This document shows positions 9,258 through 17,142 of a DNA stretch of 64,000 bases, piece by piece. Source of the DNA: JBCCMA01 sp045107005 (GTDB taxonomy: Bacteria; Pseudomonadota; Gammaproteobacteria; Steroidobacterales; JBCCMA01); assembly GCA_045107005.1 (NCBI GenBank), contig JBGCFP010000096.1, positions 1 through 64,000 of the forward strand, in the 5' to 3' direction. How positions within the stretch are numbered: position 1 is the stretch's first letter; the number at the start of each line of letters is the position of its first letter. A model generated the notes under the pieces. That model saw nothing but the letters and a program-made list of their open reading frames with translations, searched no databases and was not told the DNA's origin. Position numbers and translations under genes: made by a program.

Positions 9258-9985
9258 TGCACTTCTCCTCGAGCAACACGATGGGCCAGAACCAGGTCTT
9301 CCCACGCCTTGCGTTTTTGGGCTGGCGACCGCAACAGGTACGCCGGGTGATAGGTGACCACGACCGGCGTCTTGCGCTCGCCTTCCAACTGGTGCACCCG
9401 GCCGCGGATTTTACCCAAGGGCTCAGTGGTGTCCAGCAGACGTTGCGCCGCGATCCGGCCGACCGCGAGAATCAGATCCGGTTTCACCAGCGCGATTTGC
9501 CGCCGCAAGTAGGGCAAACAGGCCGTCGACTCATCGCCACTCGGGTCTCGATTCTGCGGCGGACGGCACTTGAGCACATTGGCGATAAAGACCTGCTGAC
9601 GCGCAAATCCTGCACCCTTTAGCATCGCGTCGAGCAGCTGTCCGGCGCGCCCGACAAACGGTTCGCCGCGACGATCTTCCTCGGCACCGGGCGCTTCGCC
9701 GATGAGCATCCAGCGCGCCTGTCGATCGCCCACGCCGAAGACGGTCTGCGCTCGTGTCTGACACAGCTCGCACTGCTGACAGGCGGCCACGCGCGCTTCC
9801 AGTTCGCCCCAATCGAGCGCATCGACGGGCCTCGCATCTGGCACCGGTGCGCGCGCCACAGGTGCCGCTGTCGCCACGGCCGCAACGGTTGCCGGGATTT
9901 CAACCGCTGATACGGTCGGGGCGCCGCGCTCCAACCATACGTCGACACCCAGCGCGTCGAGATAATCGAGGCGCGCGTCAGTCAT
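9254..9985 (-). CDS. Uracil-DNA glycosylase, family 4 (Fe-S)
   Basis: A 243-residue base-excision repair enzyme that removes uracil from DNA. Motif 1 is GEAPGAEED (96-104), characteristic of family 4, and the C-terminal motif is THYPAYLLR-like (TYHPAYLLRSPAQK). Four cysteines in the family pattern, C72, C75, C140 and C156, should bind a 4Fe-4S cluster. An Ala/Pro/Val-rich linker of about 30 residues lies between the short N-terminal segment and the catalytic domain, as in many proteobacterial members. The start overlaps the pssA stop by 4 bp (ATGA). A family-5 enzyme is less likely because the motif is GEAPG. Confidence 0.92.
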   Translation of the reverse strand: MTDARLDYLDALGVDVWLERGAPTVSAVEIPATVAAVATAAPVARAPVPDARPVDALDWGELEARVAACQQCELCQTRAQTVFGVGDRQARWMLIGEAPGAEEDRRGEPFVGRAGQLLDAMLKGAGFARQQVFIANVLKCRPPQNRDPSGDESTACLPYLRRQIALVKPDLILAVGRIAAQRLLDTTEPLGKIRGRVHQLEGERKTPVVVTYHPAYLLRSPAQKRKAWEDLVLAHRVARGEVH

Positions 9986-10914
9986 CGTCGACGCGATGTC
10001 CGGCCGGTGGCATCGATGACGTTGCTGGGCGTGTCCTGCGACGGCGCGCCAGCCGATTTTTCAGGCTCAGCGTCGTCGGCGTCGGTGTCGTCCATTGCTT
10101 GAGGCGTTTCCGTCACAACCTTTGACTGGCGCACACGCGACCGGGTGCGCCGGAACACGCGTCGCCAAACCCGAATCAGCGGTCCCGACAGCGCGTAGGT
10201 GAAAAACAGCAGTGTGAAAACCAGCGGCGGGTTCACGGCAATGAGCATGAACAGCAAAGGCACCATCAAAAGACGGGTGAACCGGATGCGATGCCCGAAG
10301 TTGAACTCCTTGCCGCTGTAGTATTTGAAGTTGCTGACCATCAGGATCCCGGCGCAAATGGTCAACACGTAACCCGATGCCAGAACCCACGGGTTACCCA
10401 GATCAAATTCCGCGCTGAGCCAAAGCGCACTGGCGACCAGCCCCGCGGCAGACGGGCTCGGCAAGCCTTCGAAAAATTTGCTCGGCGTCTTTGACGGTCG
10501 GCTGTTAAATCGTGCCAGTCGCATGGCCGCTGTCACCGTGTAAAAGAACGCAGCGATCCAGCCCAATCTGGCGAAGGCCACGTTGCCCTCGGGCAAATTC
10601 GTCAAGCTCCACTGATAAAAGACCAGTGCTGGCGCCAGACCAAATGCCACCATGTCTGACAGGCTGTCGTACTCGGCCCCGAAATCCGACGAGGTTTGCG
10701 TCCAGCGCGCAACCCGGCCATCGAGACCGTCGAACACCATGGCGGTCAGAATGCCAATGGCTGCGGCTTCAAACTCGCCGCGCATCGCAACCACGACGGC
10801 GTAGAACCCGGCGAACAGCGCCGCAGTCGTGAACAAATTAGGGAGCAGGTAAATGCCCTTGCCGGGTTTGGGACCGGGCTTGGAGCCGCGTTTGCGGCGC
10901 GAATCGCTGGGCAT
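9982..10914 (-). CDS. pssA: CDP-diacylglycerol-serine O-phosphatidyltransferase
   Basis: A 310-residue integral membrane enzyme that makes phosphatidylserine from CDP-diacylglycerol and L-serine. The CDP-alcohol phosphatidyltransferase signature is complete: D62, G63, D65, G66, A69, R70, then G79, D83 and D87. About eight hydrophobic helices follow. The N-terminus is basic (Lys/Arg/Gly/Pro-rich) and the C-terminal tail is long, charged and acidic. The ATG at 10914 has AGGA about eight bases upstream and is preferred over a TTG six codons earlier. It lies downstream of the PSD and KARI homologues, the ilvC-psd-pssA order known from beta- and gammaproteobacteria. Confidence 0.94.
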   Translation of the reverse strand: MPSDSRRKRGSKPGPKPGKGIYLLPNLFTTAALFAGFYAVVVAMRGEFEAAAIGILTAMVFDGLDGRVARWTQTSSDFGAEYDSLSDMVAFGLAPALVFYQWSLTNLPEGNVAFARLGWIAAFFYTVTAAMRLARFNSRPSKTPSKFFEGLPSPSAAGLVASALWLSAEFDLGNPWVLASGYVLTICAGILMVSNFKYYSGKEFNFGHRIRFTRLLMVPLLFMLIAVNPPLVFTLLFFTYALSGPLIRVWRRVFRRTRSRVRQSKVVTETPQAMDDTDADDAEPEKSAGAPSQDTPSNVIDATGRTSRRR

Positions 10915-10977
10915 GGGCCAGTCCTGTCGCAACGAGGTCGCTTATGATGCCACGCCGGAGCGCATCGTGCCTATGAT

Positions 10978-11643
10978 TTAGGTGTCAGATTCAGTCGAAT
11001 CGGGCAGTTCTTCGACGTTTTGCCGGGTGAATTCCGCCAAAACATCCGCACCGGCACGCACTCGCTGCCCAACTTGGACCTCCACGCTGCTGCTGAGCGG
11101 CAGGTAAATTCGCACTCGTCTCGCCAGCCGAATGAACGCAAAGCGCTGGCCTTGCCCCAAACGCTCGCCATACCCGCAGAACGAACGCGGCTTGGCAATG
11201 CGACGCGAACCGATCATTAGCACAACGACGTCATCGTCTTCATCCGTGCGCACCCACAGACCGCTGACGCCCGTCATGCGCGACCCGGCGGCAATGTTGT
11301 CACGCAGGTTGAGCACCTTGCCCTCGCTGGGGCTGCGCGCGGTGTAGGCGCCAAAATGATTCACCACAATCTCGATCAACATGGCTTCGCGACGCAGCTC
11401 CCCCTTGTCGGTCGGTTGCACGCGAACCACGCGACCGTCGACCGGCGCGACCACCGCCAGCGGCCGCGACGGCACTTCCCGTTTCGGATCGCGAAACAAA
11501 AGGACCAACACCACAAACAAAAAGCCGACAGACGCCAGTAACGCCCAACTGCCCACGCGTGCCGCCACCATCAGCATCAGTAGCGCAACACCGATAAACG
11601 GCCAGCCCTCTCGGGCAATCATCGGGTATTGACGTAGTGTCAT
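10978..11643 (-). CDS. psd: Phosphatidylserine decarboxylase homologue lacking catalytic residues
   Basis: A 221-residue protein clearly of the short (type II) phosphatidylserine decarboxylase family. It has MIAREGWPF at the N-terminus, two hydrophobic segments (about 15-50), RDP (51-53), APVDGRVV (66-73), RSP (103-105) and RRVRIYLP (175-182). Active short PSDs cleave themselves at a Gly-Ser inside an FGSRVDVYLP-type segment to form the pyruvoyl group. Here that position reads L-A-R-R (173-176), so the serine is absent, and the usual histidine before RSP is Tyr100. From family knowledge the protein should not form a pyruvoyl cofactor. It could be a non-enzymatic partner, a repurposed protein or a degenerate copy. 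The reading frame is intact. Confidence 0.85.
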   Translation of the reverse strand: MTLRQYPMIAREGWPFIGVALLMLMVAARVGSWALLASVGFLFVVLVLLFRDPKREVPSRPLAVVAPVDGRVVRVQPTDKGELRREAMLIEIVVNHFGAYTARSPSEGKVLNLRDNIAAGSRMTGVSGLWVRTDEDDDVVVLMIGSRRIAKPRSFCGYGERLGQGQRFAFIRLARRVRIYLPLSSSVEVQVGQRVRAGADVLAEFTRQNVEELPDSTESDT

Positions 11644-11670
11644 GGGAATAAGTTCGAGCGCTGCACGTGG

Positions 11671-12678
11671 CTATTTCGGATACGGGTTTTCGGTATCGAC
11701 CCAGCCCATCAGCGTGCGCAGGCGCAAGCCAATGGTCTCGATCTGATGGGTCACCGAGGTCGAACGACACGCGCGCATCATCGGCAGATTGTGTTTGTAT
11801 TCGAAGTCCATCTCGCGCGCAAATTCGCCGCTTTTTATTTCGTCCAGGATCACCCGCATCTCGCGTTTGATGCGGTCGTCGACAATGCGCGGCCCGCGCG
11901 TGTAGTCGCCGTACTCGGCAATGTCCGATGCCGACCGGCGCATACCGGCGATCCCCTTGACGTGCATCATGTCGGCAATCAACTTCAATTCGTGCAGACA
12001 GCAAAAATACGCGATATCGGGGTTATAACCGCCCTCGACCAGCGTTTCGAACGCGGCCTTGACCAAATGCGTGATGCCCCCGCACAGCACCACCTGTTCT
12101 GCGAACAGGTCGGTTTCGGTTTCTTCGGCAAACGATGACTCAATCATCCCCGCTCGGGAATGCCCGTTGGCGGATCCATAGGCAAGCGCAATCTGCTGCG
12201 CGTGGCCAGTGGCGTCCTGATGCACGGCTAGCAGCCCGGGAACGCCACCTCCTTCCAAATAGGTGGCGCGAACCTGTTCCCCGATGCCCATCGGCGCCAT
12301 CATCACGACATCCAGATCCTCGCGCGGCGCAATTTTCCCGTACCGAATGTTGTAGCCGTGAGCGAACAGGATCGCCCCGTTCGGCTTTAGCTTCGGCGCG
12401 ATAATGTCAGTGTAGACCTTTGGATGAAACTGATCGGGCAGCAGCATGACGACGACATCGGCCGTGGCCACAGCGGCTTCGATGGGCAGCGCTTCGATGT
12501 CGAGCGACGCGCAGGCGGCGAACGTCGCGGACCCGGGACGCAATCCGACACAAACGTTGACACCTGAATCGCGCAAATTCTGGGCCTGCGCCTTGCCCTG
12601 GGCGCCAAAACCCAGAACACACACGCGACGCTCAAGAATGAACGTCCGGTCAACATGCTTTTCGTAGAGTATGGCCAC
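11671..12678 (-). CDS. ilvC: Ketol-acid reductoisomerase homologue with altered active site
   Basis: A 335-residue protein of the class I ketol-acid reductoisomerase family; the active enzyme makes dihydroxy-isovalerate in Val/Leu/Ile synthesis. A GTG start at 12678 makes numbering match class I KARI exactly: H107, D190, E194, E230 and S251 are conserved. The catalytic Lys130 is Met (APMGIGE in place of APKGPGH-like) and the metal ligand Glu226 is Cys (YFCCLHELK). The Rossmann loop is GFGAQGKAQA. A TTG two codons upstream is possible but misaligns the start. No Shine-Dalgarno sequence is evident. The first gene of the minus-strand run toward psd and pssA. No ilvB or ilvH lies nearby. It may be a KARI-derived protein with another role. 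Confidence 0.88.
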   Translation of the reverse strand: MAILYEKHVDRTFILERRVCVLGFGAQGKAQAQNLRDSGVNVCVGLRPGSATFAACASLDIEALPIEAAVATADVVVMLLPDQFHPKVYTDIIAPKLKPNGAILFAHGYNIRYGKIAPREDLDVVMMAPMGIGEQVRATYLEGGGVPGLLAVHQDATGHAQQIALAYGSANGHSRAGMIESSFAEETETDLFAEQVVLCGGITHLVKAAFETLVEGGYNPDIAYFCCLHELKLIADMMHVKGIAGMRRSASDIAEYGDYTRGPRIVDDRIKREMRVILDEIKSGEFAREMDFEYKHNLPMMRACRSTSVTHQIETIGLRLRTLMGWVDTENPYPK

Positions 12679-12824
12679 AGGCAATGGTCGCGGCGGCGGA
12701 CGGGCCAGAAACGCTACGCCCTGCCCCTGGCAAAATCAATAGTTGGCCGCTTCGTCGTGCAGTTTGGATGCGTGCTGGCTACAATGCGCGACGTAAATCC
12801 GCAACCTTGAAAAATGAGCGAATC

Positions 12825-14546
12825 ATGCGCCTTAGTGCTTTGCCCCTGACGACCCTGAAAGAAACGCCCGCCGACGCTCAGATTCCAAGCCACCGGCTGA
12901 TGCTTAAGGCCGGTCTGATTCGCAAAGTTGCCGCGGGAATCTATACGTGGATGCCGGTAGGGCTAAAGGTACTGCGCCGCGTCGAACAGGTCGTGCGCGA
13001 AGAAATGGATCGCGCCGGGGCGTTTGAGCTGCTCATGCCCAACGTGCAGCCCGCTGAGCTGTGGCAAGAGTCGGAGCGCTGGGACCAGTTCGGGCCCCTG
13101 CTGCTGCGTTTTCGCGATCAAAACGAGCGCGAGTTTTGCTTTGGCCCAACCCACGAAGAAGTCATCACCGACATCGCACGGCGCGAGTTAAAGAGCTACA
13201 AGCAACTGCCGGTTACCTACTATCAAATCCAAACCAAATTTCGCGACGAGATTCGCCCGCGATTTGGCGTGATGCGTGCGCGCGAATTTCTCATGAAAGA
13301 CGCTTACTCGTTTCACATTGACGACGCGTCATTGAGTGCGACCTATCAGGTCATGCACGATGCTTACAGCCGCATCTTCGAACGTCTGGGCCTGACTTTC
13401 CGCGCCGTGGAAGCCGACTCCGGGGCCATCGGTGGCGCCGTCTCTCACGAATTCCAGGTGCTGGCGCAAACCGGCGAAGATCTGATCGCCTACAGCGACC
13501 GCAGTGATTACGCGGCGAACGTCGAACAAGCGGTCGCCCTCGCCCCTGCCGAACCCCGCGCCGCGGCAACGGATGCGCTGGCCGAAGTGGCGACACCTGG
13601 CGCTCGCAGCATAGACGCTGTGACCCAGTTCCTTGACGTACCAGCCGCTCATTGCCTAAAAACATTATTGGTAAAAGCACAGCCAGGCGGCGATCACGCG
13701 GTGGTCGCACTGGTGCTGCGCGGGGATCACGAATTGAACGAAATCAAAGCGGCAAAACTGGACGGCGTGGCACTACCGCTGACGCTTGCCAGCGCGGCGG
13801 AAGTGGCCGAGACGGCAAACTGTGCTCCGGGCTACATCGGGCCAGTAGGGCTCCGTTGCCCCGTTATTGCCGATCACAGCGCCGCTAACCTGGCCGACTT
13901 TGTCTGCGGCGCCAACAAGGACGACGCGCACTTGCGCCACGTGAACTGGGCGCGCGATTTACCAGAACCTGCCACCGCCGACTTGCGTAATGTTGTTGAA
14001 GGCGACGCCAGCCCCGATGGCAACGGCACGTTGGGCCTGGCCCGCGGCATTGAAGTTGGGCACATCTTTCAGTTGGGCCGCAAGTACGCCGATTCAATGC
14101 AAGCAAGCGTACTCGACCAAAACGGTCGCACGACGTCGATGACGATGGGCTGCTACGGCATTGGCGTAAGCCGCATCGTCGCCGCGGCAATCGAACAGCA
14201 CCACGACGACAAGGGCATTGTCTGGCCGGACGCGATGACGCCGTTCCAGATTGCTCTGGTACCGCTCAACATCAAGAAGTCGGAGCGCACGCGAGACGCG
14301 GCCGACGCGCTGTATCACTCGCTCACGGCCGCCGGTTACGACGTGCTGCTGGACGATCGCGACGCGCGACCGGGATTCAAATTTGCCGATATGGAATTGC
14401 TTGGCATTCCCCACCGCATCGTGATCGGAGAGCGCGGCCTGGATGCCGGAAACTACGAGTACAAGGCCCGCGCCGATGCGGACACCCAGGATGTTGGCGT
14501 GGACGATCTGCTCGCCTTTCTCGCGCAGCGCATAGACCCCAGATGA
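12825..14546 (+). CDS. proS: Proline-tRNA ligase
   Basis: A 573-residue class II aminoacyl-tRNA synthetase that charges tRNA-Pro; E. coli ProRS has 572. The ATG at 12825 gives MRLSALPLTTLKETPADAQ, matching the family start. Motif 2 includes FRDEIRPRFGVMRAREFLMKDAYSF, the Ala/Cys-editing INS (YbaK-like) domain sits between about residues 240 and 390, and motif 3 includes GCYGIGVSRIVAAAIEQ. An anticodon-binding domain completes the C-terminus. It is divergent from the KARI homologue, with about 145 bp of shared upstream sequence including a TACAAT near 12780. The stop overlaps the next start (ATGA). Confidence 0.97.
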   Translation: MRLSALPLTTLKETPADAQIPSHRLMLKAGLIRKVAAGIYTWMPVGLKVLRRVEQVVREEMDRAGAFELLMPNVQPAELWQESERWDQFGPLLLRFRDQNEREFCFGPTHEEVITDIARRELKSYKQLPVTYYQIQTKFRDEIRPRFGVMRAREFLMKDAYSFHIDDASLSATYQVMHDAYSRIFERLGLTFRAVEADSGAIGGAVSHEFQVLAQTGEDLIAYSDRSDYAANVEQAVALAPAEPRAAATDALAEVATPGARSIDAVTQFLDVPAAHCLKTLLVKAQPGGDHAVVALVLRGDHELNEIKAAKLDGVALPLTLASAAEVAETANCAPGYIGPVGLRCPVIADHSAANLADFVCGANKDDAHLRHVNWARDLPEPATADLRNVVEGDASPDGNGTLGLARGIEVGHIFQLGRKYADSMQASVLDQNGRTTSMTMGCYGIGVSRIVAAAIEQHHDDKGIVWPDAMTPFQIALVPLNIKKSERTRDAADALYHSLTAAGYDVLLDDRDARPGFKFADMELLGIPHRIVIGERGLDAGNYEYKARADADTQDVGVDDLLAFLAQRIDPR

Positions 14547-15130
14547 ACACGGTGCGGTGGATCACTGCCGGTGCGTTGAGCGTGTGCCTGATGGTCGGGG
14601 CGCATGCGCAGACCGGCGCATCTGACGACACATCGCTCGACCCGAAGCTGCGGGAAAAACTCATCGCCGCGGTCAGCGATGCCGCCAGCTTTGAAGATCG
14701 TTTTGACGCCGAAGTGTGGTTGGTCGACATGTCCCACCGCTTGCGCAAAAAGGTCCCGGATGACACCGAGCGGCTGGAGCTGCTAAAGCTCATTCACAGT
14801 GAGGCGGCGCGCGCGAACCTGCCGCCGGAGCTGGTGCTGGCCGTCATTGATATCGAGAGCAACTTCGACCGGTTTGCGATTTCTTACGCGGGCGCGCTGG
14901 GCATGATGCAGATCATGCCGTTCTGGCTCAACGAAATCGGCCGACCCGATGACAACCTGTTTCACCTGCCCACCAACCTGCGCATGGGCTGCACGATCCT
15001 GCGCCATTACATCGATCGGGAAAAAGGCAACCTGGCCGGCGGGCTTGCGCGCTACAACGGTTCCTATGGACGGCGGGTGTATTCGGACAAAGTGCTCAAT
15101 CGTCTTCGTCAGCGCTGGTACAAGCGCTAG
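14543..15130 (+). CDS. Lytic murein transglycosylase (SLT domain)
   Basis: A 195-residue exported protein. A signal peptide covers about residues 1-22, ending AHA. The goose-lysozyme-like SLT domain has the catalytic glutamate at E105 (DIESNFDR), then the signature SYAGALGMMQIMPFW and an ARYNGSYG-type C-terminal motif. It cleaves the MurNAc-GlcNAc bond of peptidoglycan with 1,6-anhydro formation. The start overlaps the proS stop by 4 bp, so the two genes may be co-transcribed. There is no lipobox, so it is probably soluble in the periplasm. Confidence 0.92.
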   Translation: MNTVRWITAGALSVCLMVGAHAQTGASDDTSLDPKLREKLIAAVSDAASFEDRFDAEVWLVDMSHRLRKKVPDDTERLELLKLIHSEAARANLPPELVLAVIDIESNFDRFAISYAGALGMMQIMPFWLNEIGRPDDNLFHLPTNLRMGCTILRHYIDREKGNLAGGLARYNGSYGRRVYSDKVLNRLRQRWYKR

Positions 15131-15154
15131 GCCCGTGCCGCCTGGAAGATCGCG

Positions 15155-15418
15155 CTAACCCGTCGTGAAGGTCGATGGCCCGTTACACGGGGCATCACTG
15201 GGAATCACCTGCGTGACGCGGGCGGCGGGTGGCCCGTTAGCGAGCCACTGCTCCAGCTTCGAAATTTCATCGGTGCCGCCACAGACGGTCACCTCTACCC
15301 GGCCGTCTGCCAGATTCACGGCTGAGCCTGCCAATCCCATCGGCGTGGCAACGCGCGCCGTGGACGCGCGGAAGAACACACCCTGGACGCGACCTGCCAC
15401 CAGAAACCGGCGGCACAC
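15155..15418 (-). CDS. Acylphosphatase
   Basis: An 87-residue acylphosphatase, which hydrolyses carboxyl-phosphate bonds. The signature GRVQGVFFR (9-17) supplies the phosphate-binding Arg17, and Asn35 (AVNLADG) is the catalytic asparagine. A GTG at 15418 is used because it begins right at the conserved domain and lies one base after the stop of the DUF4398 gene. Longer in-frame readings have an Arg-rich N-terminus from the antisense of the other gene's frame and look spurious. The C-terminus (after about residue 75) is a little longer than usual. Confidence 0.88.
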   Translation of the reverse strand: MCRRFLVAGRVQGVFFRASTARVATPMGLAGSAVNLADGRVEVTVCGGTDEISKLEQWLANGPPAARVTQVIPSDAPCNGPSTFTTG

Positions 15419-15419
15419 G

Positions 15420-15692
15420 TCAGGGTGTTTCGCTGGTCGAGTTGCGCAACGCCTGGATCGCCAGGCGACGAGCGGCCAGCGCCTGGTCACGGGCCTGCTT
15501 GAAGCGGCGCCGATCGAGCGTGCCTTCCGCATTGCGCAACATTGACACCGAACGTCGATAGACCTGTGGCGCGAGCTTGTCAGCGCCAGCTTCGCGGGCG
15601 GCCGTGACGGCCTGGCGCGCATCGCTCATTTCCTGAACCGGCGGTGGCGTCGCCACGCATCCGGCCAGCAATAGCAATGCGACGGCCAGCAT
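15420..15692 (-). CDS. DUF4398 lipoprotein
   Basis: A 90-residue predicted lipoprotein. The N-terminal signal MLAVALLLLAGC has a canonical lipobox (L-A-G-Cys12), with a short Pro-rich segment after it. The remainder is an Ala/Arg-rich helical hairpin (ARQAVTAAREAG and QALAARRLAIQALR) typical of DUF4398. AGGT lies about five bases before the ATG at 15692. The family is periplasmic and of unknown function. It is co-directional with the acylphosphatase gene. Confidence 0.83.
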   Translation of the reverse strand: MLAVALLLLAGCVATPPPVQEMSDARQAVTAAREAGADKLAPQVYRRSVSMLRNAEGTLDRRRFKQARDQALAARRLAIQALRNSTSETP

Positions 15693-15844
15693 TCGTGACC
15701 TGCGCGCGCTGGCGGGGTAAATTCTGTCGCTCGTCGTCAACGGTGGATCATCCAACTGTGGTGAAGAAACGCTAAACTGTGCCCCGGTGCCGGTCAAGCA
15801 TCGACCCCGAATTTCGACTGCACACTATCGGAGAGACCCCGTCC

Positions 15845-16192
15845 ATGACCGTGACGATCTACCATAATGCCCGCTGTTCCAAATCCCGAGCCACCCTGGA
15901 GTTGTTGCGCGCACGCGGCATCGAGCCAAACATCGTCGAATACCAGAAAACGCCGCTGGATCGAGCCGCCATTTTGACCTTGCTGGCGCAGCTCGGGGGA
16001 CCAGCGATGGCGCTCGTGAGGGCCGGTGACAAAGACTTCGAAAAGAGCGGCCTTGATGCCATCAGCCCGGATCCCGATGCGGTCGCGGACGCCCTCGCTG
16101 CCCACCCCGGGCTCATGCAGCGGCCGGTGGTGGTCGTGGGAGACAAGGCCAGGATTGGCCGCCCGCCAGAAGCCGTGCTGGACCTGCTGTGA
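15845..16192 (+). CDS. arsC: ArsC-family arsenate reductase (glutaredoxin type)
   Basis: A 115-residue thioredoxin-fold protein of the ArsC family. The active-site segment HNARCSKSR puts the catalytic cysteine at C11, and RPVVV and RPPE lie near the end as in glutaredoxin-dependent arsenate reductases. No ars operon surrounds it, so a detoxification role is not established; the family also includes YfgD-like proteins found near hda and perM in enterobacteria, which fits this neighbourhood. GGAGAG lies about 11 bases before the ATG. The stop overlaps the next gene's GTG (GTGA). Confidence 0.88.
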   Translation: MTVTIYHNARCSKSRATLELLRARGIEPNIVEYQKTPLDRAAILTLLAQLGGPAMALVRAGDKDFEKSGLDAISPDPDAVADALAAHPGLMQRPVVVVGDKARIGRPPEAVLDLL

Positions 16193-16785
16193 GTACGTCG
16201 ATCCTGGTCCTGTATTATTCACGCCACGGTTCGACGGCCGCTCTGGCAGCCCAAATTGCGCGCGGTATTGCCGGGATTGAAGGCTGCGAGGCGATCGTTC
16301 GCACCGTGCCCGACGTTAGCCCGCGAACGCGCACGTCTGCGCCCCCTGTGCCCGACGCTGGCGCTCCGTACGCAACGCTCGATGACTTGCGTCAATGCGA
16401 CGGTCTGGCGCTCGGTTCTCCCACTCGATTTGGCAATATGGCGGCACCACTGAAGCACTTCCTCGACACGACGTCAGCGCTGTGGATGGAAGGGGCTCTG
16501 GCCGACAAGCCCGCGCTGGTCTTCACCTCCACCGGCAGCCAGCACGGCGGCCAGGAGAGCACGCTGTTGAGCATGATGGTGCCGCTGTTGCACCACGGCA
16601 TGGTCATCAGCGGCGTGCCCTATACGGTGCCTGAACTGGGCACGACCACCAGCGGCGGCACACCCTACGGACCCAGTCACGTGGCGCATCCAACCGACGC
16701 GCCGTTGCACGCAGACGAGAAGACCATTGCCCGAGCCGGCGGTGCGCGCCTGGCAACACTAAGCCTCGCGCTGCGTGGAACGTAA
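16189..16785 (+). CDS. wrbA: NAD(P)H:quinone oxidoreductase (WrbA-type flavodoxin)
   Basis: A 198-residue flavodoxin-like FMN protein of the WrbA family, which reduces quinones by two electrons. The phosphate-binding loop is YYSRHGSTAALA near the N-terminus, the GLALGSPTRFGNMAAPLK segment marks the family, and the FTSTGSQHGGQESTLLSM and GTTTSGGTPYGPSH segments follow as expected. The start is GTG at 16189, overlapping the arsC stop. Translationally coupled with the ArsC-like gene. Confidence 0.92.
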   Translation: MSTSILVLYYSRHGSTAALAAQIARGIAGIEGCEAIVRTVPDVSPRTRTSAPPVPDAGAPYATLDDLRQCDGLALGSPTRFGNMAAPLKHFLDTTSALWMEGALADKPALVFTSTGSQHGGQESTLLSMMVPLLHHGMVISGVPYTVPELGTTTSGGTPYGPSHVAHPTDAPLHADEKTIARAGGARLATLSLALRGT

Positions 16786-16786
16786 G

Positions 16787-17137
16787 ATGCCTCGATTGCA
16801 ATGGATTACGGCGCTTGCGTGCGTCGGCATGACCGCGGGATTTGTGTGGTGGAACTGGCAAGCCTTCGCCTCTGCGCAAGCCCTGCTATTGGTACTGCCC
16901 ATGGTGGTCCCAACGCTGTTTGTGTTCCGACGCAGCGTCAAAGCGCTGGTCGTCGCCGGTGCGATGGCGTTGCCCTACCTGTGCATTGCCATTGTCGAGA
17001 TCATTGCGGCGAACGCCGCCAGCCTGCCCCCGATCGTCGCCGTGACGTTTGGCGTCGTGTTCATGGCGCTGCTGACTCCGGTGACCCGCAACGCCAAGCG
17101 CGCGGCGCTGGTGGCGCATCGGCAAGCCAGCGAATAG
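16787..17137 (+). CDS. DUF2069 membrane protein
   Basis: A 116-residue inner-membrane protein with four hydrophobic segments and a basic tail. The pattern, length and position next to wrbA agree with DUF2069 (YfgG/YohC-like small membrane proteins of gammaproteobacteria). Function is unknown. The ATG at 16787 follows the wrbA stop by one base; an in-frame GTG at 16775 inside wrbA is an alternative. It is convergent with hda, five bases away. Confidence 0.78.
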   Translation: MPRLQWITALACVGMTAGFVWWNWQAFASAQALLLVLPMVVPTLFVFRRSVKALVVAGAMALPYLCIAIVEIIAANAASLPPIVAVTFGVVFMALLTPVTRNAKRAALVAHRQASE

Positions 17138-17142
17138 CGCGA

